Assembly: GCF_000186865.1 (NCBI RefSeq)
Contig: NW_008705562.1
Coordinates: 2,706,821 to 2,770,820, forward strand
Source: Aureococcus anophagefferens
Taxonomy: Eukaryota > Sar > Pelagophyceae > Pelagomonadales > Pelagomonadaceae
Reading direction: 5' to 3'
Length of the DNA: 64,000 nt
The position numbers and the translations under genes are program-made. Below the pieces are notes generated by a model. It did no database searches. It saw only the letters and a program-made list of their open reading frames with translations, and was not told the DNA's origin. Each line of letters begins with the position of its first letter. Positions within the stretch are counted from its first letter, which is position 1. Below are positions 38,376 to 47,920 of this stretch, piece by piece.

Positions 38376-39267
38376 CGTTATCTAGGTTCCCAGGTCGCCC
38401 TCCGAACGCGAATTGGAGCGTAATAAGGTCGGTTTGCGCGGCTCTGCCGTACGAGGCGGGCGTTCTCGGCCGATACGCCATGGCCTCGGGGTGCTTGTAA
38501 TTGAGGAACCGGGCTTTGATGCCCTTGGGCTCGAGCGTTTGGTTCACGTCCGCGAGCCATTGGTGCATCGCGGCGTGGTAGGTGCCCCAGCAGCAGGGCA
38601 GACACGTGCCCATTTCGGCGCTCGACAGCGGGCAGAGGACAAGCCAGCAGGAACCGGTGAGGATGGGGCAGGCGATACAACATAACCAGACGGTGAACCC
38701 GCCCTTGGGTTGTTTGTTGTTTTGGATCCAGCGCAGCGACTCCATCCACGACCTCCACTGATCCAAGGACACGCCGGCCGCTTGTATTTCGGGCGGCAGG
38801 TCATTCACGACGACGGCGTCGACGCCCCGGCCGCCCCCGCAGCATGTGATCACGTCGAGGTCATAGACGAGCCGGCCGCTGCCCACGATCCGCACGCCGC
38901 CGGCCAGCGGGGCCGGCGCGATTCCCCCCATCGGCATCGGCGCGACTTGGTTCCCGCCGTACTGCGCGCCCGCCATGTGATGGGCCATCATTTGCGGCTG
39001 CGGCGCCATGTTCTGCGCCCCCCAAGCCATTTGAGGCTGCGTCGGCATCCCAACGTGAAAGGTCCCGCCGGCAGTTACCCCTTCCGGGACTTGCACTGCC
39101 ATCATCACCCCATTCGGGGCCGTCACATGCAGTTGCGTCCCCGGCCCCGCGCCGGCCGGCACCGTCACGGGAAACGACTGGGGCTCCAGAACCTGCCCGA
39201 CCACAAACGCCTCGACCGGCGCCGACTCGACCGGCGCCACTTTGCATGCCGTAGGAGGAAGCTCCAT
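38224..39267 (-). CDS. Uncharacterised Cys/Trp-rich protein with Pro-Gly beta motifs
   Basis: Not recognised. The N-terminal part has two copies of a beta motif: VTVPAGAGPGTQLHVTAPNG, then VQVPEGVTAGGTFHV. A Met/Gln/Gly-rich stretch follows. The C-terminal part has a Cys/Trp-rich hydrophobic core (FTVWLCCIACPILTGSCWLV, then LPCCWGTYHAAMHQWLADVN) that may be membrane-associated or lipid-modified, and ends FLNYKHPEAMAYRPRTP and QTDLITLQFAFG. Past that point the frame runs to 38224, overlapping the neighbouring gene's 3' coding end by 152 bp. These last residues look non-native, so the real end may be near 38390 through a missed splice. The ATG at 39267 is the first in frame. Confidence 0.55.
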   Translation of the reverse strand: MELPPTACKVAPVESAPVEAFVVGQVLEPQSFPVTVPAGAGPGTQLHVTAPNGVMMAVQVPEGVTAGGTFHVGMPTQPQMAWGAQNMAPQPQMMAHHMAGAQYGGNQVAPMPMGGIAPAPLAGGVRIVGSGRLVYDLDVITCCGGGRGVDAVVVNDLPPEIQAAGVSLDQWRSWMESLRWIQNNKQPKGGFTVWLCCIACPILTGSCWLVLCPLSSAEMGTCLPCCWGTYHAAMHQWLADVNQTLEPKGIKARFLNYKHPEAMAYRPRTPASYGRAAQTDLITLQFAFGGRPGNLDNVTSSRGRRSSSPCWRAAWRGWTTGRGRSSTASTAGRSPGRSPRGAPWPWP

Positions 39268-39346
39268 CGAATGTCCAATGCAGCAGCCCAAGCAAGATGC
39301 CCAACGCGTTAAAGTTGAAGTCAACGAGCCGTGCTTTCCCGCACCC

Positions 39347-42110
39347 TTACTCCGCGGTCTCTTTCGCGTAGGCGCGGTACGCCTGGGCGGTCTTGTCGTG
39401 CTTCGTCGTGTTGCCGGCCGCGGTGTTGGCGATCTCGGCCTTGAGCGCGTCGAGGAGCCCGTCGAGCTCGAACTTGAAGCGCTGGAGCTGGTTGTCCTTG
39501 GCGTGGAGCTCCTCGGCGTGGCGCGCGGCGGCGCGGGCGAGCTCCATGCGCGCGGCGACCTTGGCGTCGTGGACGCAGCGCGCGACGTCGTCCTGGCGCC
39601 GCTTCGCGCGCGCCTCGAGGTCCTCGACCTGCGCCGCGAGCGCGGCGACGGCGACCTTCGTGGGCGTCTCGGGCTTGCGGAGCGCGTCGAGGCGCTCGAG
39701 GCGCGCGGCGTCGTCGGCGGCGAGGCGCGCGGTCTCGCGCGCGGCCGCGAGCTCGCGCGTCGCGCTCTCCAGGAGCTTCCGGAGCCGCGCGGTCTCCGCC
39801 GCGTGCGCCGCCGGGTCGACGCGCGGCGCCGCGGCGGCGTCGGCGGCGGCGAGGCGCGCCTCGAGGTCGAGGCGCGTCGCCTCCGCCGCGCCCGCGGCCG
39901 CGTGCGCCCGGTCGAGGTCCGCGCGGAGGCCCGCGACGTCCTTTTCCAAGGCCTCGGCCTTCTCCTCGGGCGCGTCGCGCGCGGCGCCGAGCACGCGGTT
40001 GATCTCGCGCTCGCGCTCGAGCTCGACCTCGAGGGACCGGATGCGCAGCGCGTCGGCCGTCATGGGCGCGTCGCCGCGGCTCGGCGACGGCGGCGGCGGC
40101 GCGGACGGCGGCGGCACGGAGTCGACGGACGCCGTGAGCGCGGACCGGCGCAGGGGCGACGACCGGCGCGGCGACGCCGGGCCCGCGCCGTCGGCGAGGC
40201 GCTTCTCCGCGGCGCCCAGGCGCGACGTGACGTCGCCCAGGGCCATCTCGAGGTACGCGACGCGGTCGCGCGCCTCCCGGAGGTCCCGCGCCTTCGCCTG
40301 GTCCTCCGACTTGCCCGAGCTCCGCCCGAAGGCGACGTCCGTCGACCGCGCCGTCTCCCGCGACGCGCCCGCGTCGCGGGACCGCCGGAGCTGGTCGGCC
40401 TTGACCTCGAGCAGCTTCCGGTCGTGCGCGGCGCGGAGCTTCTCGAACTCCTGGCGCAGGGACCGCACGCGGAGCTCGTGCTCGTCGCGCTGCGCGTCGA
40501 GCTCCTTCTCCAGGGCGCCGCACCGCGCCTCGAGCTCGACCTTGGCGACCTCGACGGACGTCCGCGGCTTCGTGAGCCGCGGCGGCGGCTCGCGGGCCTC
40601 GAGCGCGCGCTCCGCGTCCGCCGCGCGCCGCTCCGCGTCCGCGAGCTTCGCCCGCAGGTCGCCCGGCGCGAGCTTGCCGTCGACGGCCCGGCGCAGGTCC
40701 GCGAGCTCGCGCTCCTGGCGCCGGACGACGTCGACGTGCTCGTCGACGAGGCGCTGGTTCTCCGCGAACCACGCGAGCCGCTCGCCGGCGGCCGCGAGCT
40801 GCGCCTCGAGGGCCTCGGCGCGGCCGTCGCCGCCGGGGAGCGCCGCCGCCGGGGGCGCGGCCGCGCGCGCCGCGGCGGCGTCCGCGGCCTGTTGCGCCGC
40901 GGCGACGCGGGCCTTGAGCTCCGCGGCGTCGTCGCGCGCGGCGCGCCGGACGGCCGCGAGCTCCTCGGCGAGGGCGTCGCGCTCCGCGGCGACGGCGAGG
41001 GACGCGCGCAGGCGGCTCGCGTCCGGCCCGCCGCCGCCGGGGCTCGGCCTCCGTCTCGGCCTCGCGGATCCGCGCGGTCAGGGTCGCCCTCTCCTCCTCG
41101 GCGGCGCGCTCCTGGGCCTCGGCGCGCTCGTAGGCGGCCTTGAGGGACGCGCTCAGGCGCTCGTTGTCGCGTTGGAGCTCCGCGATCAGCCGCTCGGCCT
41201 CGTCGCGCGGCCGCGGCAGCTCGCCCGAGTCGGGCCGGCCGGCGCTCCGCCGCGCGGGCGGCGACGGCGGCGCGTCGTCGTCGCTCTCCGCCGCCGCCAG
41301 CGCCGCGAAGGCCGCGGCGGACGCGGACGGCGACGCGCGGCCGCGCGGCGACGACTCGGCGGCCTTCGACTCCCGGAGCCAGGGGTCCATGTCGCCGTAG
41401 GAGAGCTTCGCGCACGCGGGGCTCGCGACGACGTCGTCGCGCGGCGACGGGCCCGACGCGCCGCCGAGGCGCGCCGCGGGGAGCGGGCTCGCGGCCTCGG
41501 ACTCGCCGGGCGGCGAGTAGACCGACGTCGCGTCCGTCGGCAGGCCGCCCGGCTGCTCCGGCGACGCGGGCGACGCGAGGGGCTGCGGCACGCCGAAGCC
41601 CGGGCCCTCGCGGCTCCGCGCGGGGCCGCCGCTCCCCGCGGACTCGCCGCCGGGCGACGGCGCCGCGGCGCGCGGGACCGCGCCGTCGCCGCGCATCGTG
41701 CCGAACTCGACCTCCGCCGTCCCGTCGAGGCCGTCGCGCGACGCCACGACGACGCCGTCGTCGCGGTCGGCCTGCTCCAGGGACTGGCCCGGCGGCGGCA
41801 GGCCCGCGCCGAAGTCCACCACCAACGAGTCGTCGGCCGACGCGCCCGGCGCCGGCGCCGCGGCGTCCTCGAGGCCCGCCTCGCGGAACGCGTCGCGCAT
41901 GGCGCCGAAGTCGCCGCTCGTCGACGTCGTGCCCGGCGCGCGCCCGAAGGCCGCGCTCGAGCTCGAGTTCGTGTCCGCGCCGTAGGGGTCGTAGGACGTC
42001 GAGCTCCGGCCCCCCGAGCTCCGGCTCTCCGCCGTCTGCTGGCGCAGCGTGCCGAGGATGTCGTCCTCCTCGTCCGACGACAGCTCGAAGGAGTTGTCGC
42101 CGGCGGACAT
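39347..42110 (-). CDS. Coiled-coil protein, two exons
   Basis: Not recognised by name. About 901 residues. The N-terminal third is acidic and Ser/Gly/Pro-rich (MSAGDNSFELSSDEEDDILG). The rest is coiled coil with Arg/Glu/Ala heptads (RLIAELQRDNERLSASLKAA and LEVELEREREINRVLGAARD), ending KTAQAYRAYAKETAE. The coiled coil changes frame near 41050. Removing a 58 bp GC-AG intron (41016-41073) joins ERATLTA to RLRASLAVAAERDALAEE and keeps the heptads in phase. The acceptor lacks a pyrimidine tract, so a sequencing frameshift is the alternative. A centrosomal or cytoskeletal scaffold is possible. Divergent from the Band-7 gene. Confidence 0.68.
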
Positions 42111-42332
42111 GGTGCGGTGTTATTGCCTTCTCGTTCGTCAAAACTCAAAGAACTTGGGCACCATCACGCGTTTGAATCTCTGGCCGGGGGTAAGATGGCC
42201 GTAATGAAGGAAACGTGCAGGATTAGGAATTCCTAGTAAACGCGGCTTGCTGCACAAGCTGCGAGCATTCTCCAAAAGCTCTCCCGACGCTGCCCAAAGC
42301 ACACACAACACGCACACACACACACGCTGGAG
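42111..42332. promoter_or_regulatory. Divergent region with CA microsatellite
   Basis: 222 bp between divergent starts. A CA-rich microsatellite (about 42299-42326) ends just before the Band-7 ATG and probably lies in its 5' leader. A TTGAA is at 42172-42176. Confidence 0.5.
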
Positions 42333-43916
42333 ATGAAGATGGATCCGCAGAGCCCGCTCCTCGAGGAGATGTCCCGCGACGCCCCGGACCAGGAGGATCA
42401 CTCGTTTTACGAAGACACCCCGGCGTACAAAGCCCTCAAGGACGCCAACGTGCTCGAGACCAAGTACCGGCGCTCGAGCGTCGAGGACATATTCACGGGC
42501 ACGGACGTCGTTGCCCGCGCAAACAAGGCGTCGAACCTCGCGGCGCGCTGCGCGCACGGCTACTTCTGCCTCCCGGGCCTCGGCTGCTGCCTCTACCACG
42601 CGACGCACATGGAGCTCTTCGTGCCCGCGGGCCACGTCGGGCTGTTGATGGACGGCGAGAACCGCTACCTCTTCGCCCAGCCGGGCATGCACAACATCCA
42701 GTCCATCTTCATCCGCAGCGTCGGCACGAAGCCCCTGCGCGGCCTCATCCAGCACGGCAACCGGACGATCGTCGTCGTCGAGCAGGGCTACCTCGGCTAC
42801 GCGCGCGACAACGGCCAGCCCGTGCTCCTGCCGCCGGGCATCCACGTCTGGACGTCCGAGTCGCTCGAGTTCGTCGAATCGAAGCCCCTCGACGACCACC
42901 TCTGCCACTTCGGGCCCTACACCTTGGTCACGGTCGACGAGGGCTACGCGGCGGTGACCCAAAACAACGGGCGCCAGCACATCCTCGACGGGGGCTTCAC
43001 GCACTTCCTCAGCCACAAGAACTGGCGCTTCGAGAAGTTCATGACCCTCAAGATCCAGACCGACGAGCTCGAGCGCATCGAGGCGACGTCCGCGGACAAC
43101 ATCAACATGACCGTGACGAGTACTGTGAACTGGCGCATCAAGGAAGTGAGGGTCGCCGCGACGATGGCCGCGGAGACCATGAACTCGTCCGGCACGGGCA
43201 CGGTCTCCGCGGACATCTCGAAGCTCCGCCGCGACGTGCTCAAGCAGGCCATCGCGTCGCTGGCGGGCTTCATCGGGTCGGTGAACTACTCGAACAGCTT
43301 CCACGTCGCCGCCGCGGCCCAGGCGTCGCGCGAGGCGCCGCCCCTCGCCGAGGCGGTGCCCGTCGCTGACGAGGAGACGCCGCCGGCCTTCAACGACAAC
43401 CCTTTGTACGACGAGGAGAAGATGTCGTCGGCCGTCGAGCACGCGAACAAGGTCACGCGGACCTACGGCGTCGAGATCATGTCCATCAACATCATCTCCG
43501 CGACGCCCTGCGACCAGGCGCTCACGCGCGCGCTCGCGTCGGGCGCCGTCGCGTCCGCGGAGGCGCTCCAGGCCGAGACCGCGGCGCGCGGCCAGGCCCG
43601 CGCGATCTCCATCGCCGCCGAGGCCGAGGCGTCGCGCTGCAAGATCGCGGCCGAGGGCGAGGCCAACGCGAAGCTCGTCCACGCGCGCGCCGACGCCGAG
43701 GCCGAGCGCACGCGCGCCGAGGGCGCCAAGCAGGCCGCGGACCTCATCGCGTCGTCGGAAGTCGCCGTCGACCTCGCGAAGATGGACCGGTCCGCGAAGA
43801 TGCTCAGCGGCGGCGAAAAGTACTTCTTCGGCCAGGAGCCGAGCATGCTCTCCAACATCGTCCTCCGTGAGGGAGACGCTCAAGGGCGCGGTCTAGCGAG
43901 CGCGGGCGTCGTCTAA
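42333..43916 (+). CDS. SPFH/Band-7 protein (stomatin/flotillin-like)
   Basis: A 527-residue membrane-scaffold protein. The SPFH domain spans about residues 90-320 (FVPAGHVGLLMDGENRYLFA; LGYARDNGQPVLLPPGIHVW; RIEATSADNINMTVTSTVNW). It is preceded by a Cys-rich hydrophobic patch (FCLPGLGCCLY) that may be acylated or inserted in the membrane. After an insertion of about 40 residues (PPLAEAVPVADEETPPAFND), the usual Ala/Glu coiled coil follows (AISIAAEAEASRCKIAAEGE). Such proteins organise lipid microdomains or hold proteases. The start is the ATG after the CA repeat; a second Met is at residue 3. The stop lies 9 bp from the next convergent stop. Confidence 0.85.
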   Translation: MKMDPQSPLLEEMSRDAPDQEDHSFYEDTPAYKALKDANVLETKYRRSSVEDIFTGTDVVARANKASNLAARCAHGYFCLPGLGCCLYHATHMELFVPAGHVGLLMDGENRYLFAQPGMHNIQSIFIRSVGTKPLRGLIQHGNRTIVVVEQGYLGYARDNGQPVLLPPGIHVWTSESLEFVESKPLDDHLCHFGPYTLVTVDEGYAAVTQNNGRQHILDGGFTHFLSHKNWRFEKFMTLKIQTDELERIEATSADNINMTVTSTVNWRIKEVRVAATMAAETMNSSGTGTVSADISKLRRDVLKQAIASLAGFIGSVNYSNSFHVAAAAQASREAPPLAEAVPVADEETPPAFNDNPLYDEEKMSSAVEHANKVTRTYGVEIMSINIISATPCDQALTRALASGAVASAEALQAETAARGQARAISIAAEAEASRCKIAAEGEANAKLVHARADAEAERTRAEGAKQAADLIASSEVAVDLAKMDRSAKMLSGGEKYFFGQEPSMLSNIVLREGDAQGRGLASAGVV

Positions 43917-43925
43917 CTTGAAGAG

Positions 43926-44945
43926 TTACGCGAGGAGCTGCGCGGAAGCGTCCGCGAAGAAGGGGAGCTTCGCGCTTTCGACGGGCACGTGGCGCCGCGC
44001 GCCGCCGACGCCGAGGTCCGCGTCCTCCAAGCGCAGGCGCTGGAGCTGCATGTTCGACTCGCTCCGCCAGTAGACGACTTTGTTCTTGTGATCCCAGACG
44101 ACGCCCCAGTGCGTCCGGCCGCGCGTCGCGTCCTTGCCTGGTTGAAATCCGCGGGGCACTGTGACCGTGTTGAGCACGGCGACGGCGTCGGCGACGGCCT
44201 GGCGGTACGTCGTCGCGCGCGGCACCATCGTCGACTTGTGGAGCCAGAGCCGCAGGAAGCGCGCGTCCGGGTAAAAATCGCCGGGGATCGACAGCGCCGG
44301 CGTGTCCTTGCGCCCGAGCTTCCACTGGGCGTGTTTGACGTTCTGGACCTGCCAGGGCCATTCGGGCTCGTTCGTCATGATGCCGAAGCTATTTTCGCCG
44401 TCGTTGTCGTCGCGGTAGACGTTCGCGGCCCCGGCGACGAACTCGACGACGGCGCCGCGGCCGTCGCGGTCGTGGAACGCGTAGTGGCCGTCGAGGAACT
44501 CCGGGTCGTGCTTCGCGACGACGACGTTCACCGTGGGGATCGCGGCCTCGACCTCGGCGACGGAGCCGAAGGACTCGAGCGCCCAGCGGCAGAGCAGCGC
44601 CGCGTCGAGGTCGCGGGCCGTCCCCGCCGGCGCGAAGCGCGTCTCCGGCTTCAGCGTCTGCTTGTCGCAGCTCAGCCCCGCCTCGTTCATGCCCGCCTTG
44701 AGCCCCTGCGACGCGTTCAGCGCCATGGGGAAGGCGCCCTTTAGCCCGAGGAAGCCCACGAAGCCGTACTTGCTCTTTTCGCCGTCGACCGTGGCGCGCC
44801 CGCGCGGCTGCGTCACGAGCACGAACTCGTAGTCGACGTCGCCCAGGTCCTCCGTGCGGATCGACAGCCCGAAGGCGTCCTCCATGGCCGCGTTGCTGCA
44901 GGCCGTTGCATGCGTGGCCGCGAGGAGGACGAGACAGGCGCGCAT
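43926..44945 (-). CDS. Secreted choloylglycine-hydrolase-family amidase (Ntn)
   Basis: A 339-residue secreted or lysosomal linear-amide C-N hydrolase of the penicillin V acylase/bile salt hydrolase superfamily. A signal peptide (MRACLVLLAATHATA) precedes CSNAAMEDAFGLSIRTEDLG. Cleavage before that Cys would expose it as the N-terminal nucleophile, with the family Arg and Asp downstream. Also present are GFVGFLG, a region with MNEAGLSCDKQTL, FGIMTNEPEWPWQ carrying the conserved Asn, and a C-terminal Arg (YWRSESNMQLQRL). The substrate could be N-acyl amino acids or amines. The ATG at 44945 is the only one placing the signal peptide first. Confidence 0.82.
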   Translation of the reverse strand: MRACLVLLAATHATACSNAAMEDAFGLSIRTEDLGDVDYEFVLVTQPRGRATVDGEKSKYGFVGFLGLKGAFPMALNASQGLKAGMNEAGLSCDKQTLKPETRFAPAGTARDLDAALLCRWALESFGSVAEVEAAIPTVNVVVAKHDPEFLDGHYAFHDRDGRGAVVEFVAGAANVYRDDNDGENSFGIMTNEPEWPWQVQNVKHAQWKLGRKDTPALSIPGDFYPDARFLRLWLHKSTMVPRATTYRQAVADAVAVLNTVTVPRGFQPGKDATRGRTHWGVVWDHKNKVVYWRSESNMQLQRLRLEDADLGVGGARRHVPVESAKLPFFADASAQLLA

Positions 44946-45151
44946 TTTTTTACCGGAGTCGCGCGACGTCGCGACGGCAGAACTCGCGAGTCGGGGCCGG
45001 GCAGCCTTCGCGTCGAATCGCGTCAATCACAACTGCACTATACGGAGCATATCCAGGGCTGCCGACCGAGCGCCATCAACGCGAGCTAGAGCGCACTCCA
45101 CCCCAGCCCCCAGAGAGCGCGCGCCGCGGCGCGGGGCCCGCGCCGGCAGCC

Positions 45152-46794
45152 ATGCCTTCGGCGCAGCTCTCGTCGTCGGATCGGCTCTACGCGGCGCACC
45201 AGCAGGCGCTGGGCAAGATCAAGCAGCGGCGGCCCGGGAGCGACAGGAAGGGCCTCGACTGTTCCCGCCGGCGTCGCTCTATTTCGCGCGCATGTCGGCG
45301 CGCCGTCCCGCGGAGACCGCCGCCGGACGGCGCCGGCCGTCTCCTTCGTTATGCTCACGCCGCGCGCGCCGCGCAGGTTCGGAGCCGGGCACGATGCGCA
45401 TGACGCACCTGAAGGTGAAGCTCAAGTCGAAGCAGCTCCAGGAGAACCGCTTCGAGGAGATCCGCAAGGACAACACGCTCCTGCTGCGGAAGATGGCGTC
45501 CATCATCACGACGCCGAGCCTCGGCGCGGCGGCGGGGCCCTTCCAGCTCTCCAAGTCGCTCAACTCCATCGGGCGGAAGCGGCACCTCCAGCGCATCGAC
45601 AGCGAGAACGCGGCGATCCTCGACCGCATCCACGCGGCCAAGCCCACGTACCAGACCAAGGTCTGGGCCAAGGACCGGAGCCACCAGGAGACCATCATGA
45701 AGCGCCTCGTCAAGGTGCCCTACCACCGCAACGACGACGAGGAGGAGCGGAAGGCGCTCGAGACGCTCTCGCAGCTCCGGTCCGAGTACAGCGCCACGGA
45801 GGCGTCGGCGGCGGAGGCTTCCGCGCGCGCGTCCGCCGAGGAGGACTCGCGCTGCGCCGAGGCCGTGCGCCGCGCGAGCCGGCGGTCGAGCCAGAAGCTC
45901 GCGGGCTACCGCCGGTCCGGGCGGTCCGGCGGCGACGGCGACTCCGCGACGGCGGGCACGGCCCAGTCCCAGCTCGACGACGCGAGCCTCGGCTCCTCGA
46001 ACTGCTCGTCCGCGGGCTCCTACGGCGGCGGCGCGCCGCGCCAGCCCACCGCGCGGTCCGCGCCGCGCGACGCGGCCGCGCGCGGCGGCAAGTCCCAGCG
46101 CCGCGGCGGCCCCCTCGACGCCGGCGGCGGGTCCGGCGCGCCGCGGTCGCCCGGCGGCAAGCGGTCGACCTTCAAGATGAGCGGCGCCAAGGACCGCGAG
46201 GACCGCGCGCGCGAGCGGAGCACGCTCCTCGCGAAGACGGAGAAGCCCGCCGACGCGGCCGAGTCGTCCGACGGCTTCACCGTGGAGCCGCCGGACCTCG
46301 ACGCGTCCGACGGCACCTACGTCTTCCGGCCGGGGCGCTTCCCCATCAAGCCCCCGGACAAGGTGAGCGACGCGGACGCGCTCGACCGCGAGCTGCCGGA
46401 GATCCGCCTCGCGGTGAAGCGCGACCACCTCCAGCTCGTCGACCGCGAGGGCCGCGCCTGCGCGACGACGTCCCTCACCATCGAGGCCGCCACCAAGGGC
46501 GAGAACGTCGAGATCACCATCGAGGCCTTCGTCGACGGCTCCGACGCGCCCCACAAGGCCGCGATCGTGACCAAGCTCCCGACGCTCGCGACCATCGACC
46601 CGGACGCCGCGCGCAACTTCGTCAAGGCCATCACGTCCCGCGTCGCGCGCGCCGCCGCCGCGGACTACGACGGCAAGCTCCACTCCGACGTCAACCGCCA
46701 CGCGCTCGCCAAGGCCCTCCGCGGCTACCTCGCCTTCCAGGCCACCTTCGTCATCGACGAGGAGGAGGCGGAGGAGGACCCGAAGAAGAAATAA
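45152..46794 (+). CDS. CFAP97: CFAP97-like ciliary protein
   Basis: Two exons (45152-45260, 45377-46794) give 508 residues. The N-terminal 150 residues carry the CFAP97/Hemingway family pattern: RLYAAHQQALGKIKQRRPG, then after the splice MRMTHLKVKLKSKQLQENRF, EEIRKDNTLLLRKM, and the hallmark RIDSENAAILDRIHAAKPTY and HQETIMKRLVKVPY. The family works in axoneme assembly. The middle is Ser/Gly/Arg-rich. The C-terminal 170 residues form a separate globular-looking domain (AVKRDHLQLVDREGRACATT) that I do not recognise. The 116 bp intron is GT-AG and the codon split across it encodes Cys. No introner features are seen in it. Confidence 0.8.
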
Positions 46795-47133
46795 AAAACA
46801 GTTGCCGGCTTCCAGGGGTGTGGTGTGGCGACCCAAGCCTCGGGGCGCTCTCGGCCCGAGACACGGGGGCGGCAATCGCTGAAAAATTACCCAAGGCAAA
46901 ATAATGGAGAAGGTTTTTTTACGTGAAGGACTTTGAAAAGAGTGCGTTCGATAGTTTTGGTGTGACAGTTTTTGACGAAACTCATCATCTTTCAGCAAAC
47001 GTGTTTTCTCGTGCAAATGTATGAAAAAAATGCATTTCACGTTTTGAGGTCATTATTCTCACGAAAATGGCCTAAATTTGCTCGAAATTGCTTGTTTTTT
47101 TGGTCAATTTCTTAGTAATGTGTGGAGGAGGCG
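46795..47133. other. AT-rich intergenic region of 339 bp
   Basis: Distinctly AT-rich (about 40% GC by eye) with several T-runs and A-runs, unlike the rest of the window. It follows the CFAP97-like stop (ATAAAAAA right after) and precedes the low-GC ankyrin gene. No coding frame, RNA gene or inverted repeat is recognised. Confidence 0.6.
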
Positions 47134-47919
47134 ATGGAGAACGACGCAGAGCGCTTATTTCGGGCCGCCCATATCGGCGATGTCGAATCGCTACGGGCGC
47201 TCATTGAGAGTGGGGTCGATGTGATCGTGCGCCAACATATTGAAGGAACCGCTTTGCAGGAAGCGGTGAAATGGAAAGGAGACGAGCGTCATGGCGTCCC
47301 AGAAGAGCGCCACGCCGAAGCGATAGAACTCTTGTTGGAGAACGGAGCCGACCCCAACATCGCTGACTATCGGGGGCTAACGCCGCTTCATTGCGCGGCG
47401 CTCAAAGCTGACAAGTTTCTTGTCCGTCGCTTGCTCGACGTGGGCGCCGACCCGAACTCGTCGAAGATAAATGCTTGCGGGTGGGGTGATGCTCCACTGC
47501 ATGAGGCGTGTACGCTGAAAAAAAAAGAAAGTGCGGCGTGTGTCCAGATGCTGATCCAAGCAGGCGCACGCGTCAATGAACGTTGCGGGATCGGGTACAC
47601 GCCATTCTCTCTGGCCATGGAAAGGACTCCCAGGCTGGTCAAACTTTTACTCCGAGCGGGCGCTGACATCGATATGGCACGTCAAGATCGTAAAGGACCC
47701 CGCCGCAACTGGAGCCGTGCCAATCTCGATCTGATTGCCGCGGTCGAAAAGGCGGGCGGCTGGCCCGCGTTCGTCCTCGCGCATCGGCGCGTCGTCGTCG
47801 GCCTCGTCACCAAGTGCGCGCCCCTGCCGGCCGATGGCCTCGTCACCAAGTGCGCGCCCCTTCCCACCGATGCCGCGGCGCATCTCGCGAGCTTCCTCTG
47901 GCCCGAGGGAGGCTTCTAA
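47134..47919 (+). CDS. Ankyrin-repeat protein, low-GC 5' part
   Basis: A 261-residue intronless ankyrin protein with five repeats (AAHIGDVESLRALIESGVDV; IELLLENGADPNIADYRGLT with PLHCAALKADKFLVRRLLDV; WGDAPLHEACTLKKKESAAC; YTPFSLAMERTPRLVKLLLR). The last 30 residues contain a duplicated GLVTKCAPLP and the tail AAHLASFLWPEGGF, reminiscent of a motif in the ankyrin gene at 8602. GC rises from about 50% at the 5' end to typical values at the 3' end. The ATG at 47134 is the first in frame. Only 1 bp separates its stop from that of the convergent TLDc gene. Confidence 0.78.
   Translation: MENDAERLFRAAHIGDVESLRALIESGVDVIVRQHIEGTALQEAVKWKGDERHGVPEERHAEAIELLLENGADPNIADYRGLTPLHCAALKADKFLVRRLLDVGADPNSSKINACGWGDAPLHEACTLKKKESAACVQMLIQAGARVNERCGIGYTPFSLAMERTPRLVKLLLRAGADIDMARQDRKGPRRNWSRANLDLIAAVEKAGGWPAFVLAHRRVVVGLVTKCAPLPADGLVTKCAPLPTDAAAHLASFLWPEGGF
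47800..47871. repeat. 36-bp tandem duplication in ankyrin gene
   Basis: Two 36 bp copies (47800-47835, 47836-47871) differing at a few positions keep the frame and duplicate 12 residues, GLVTKCAPLPAD and GLVTKCAPLPTD. Confidence 0.8.
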
Positions 47920-47920
47920 A

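Noticed and set aside
45261..45376. Third introner in the CFAP97-like gene
   Set aside because: No terminal inverted repeats or target duplication could be found; treated as an ordinary intron.
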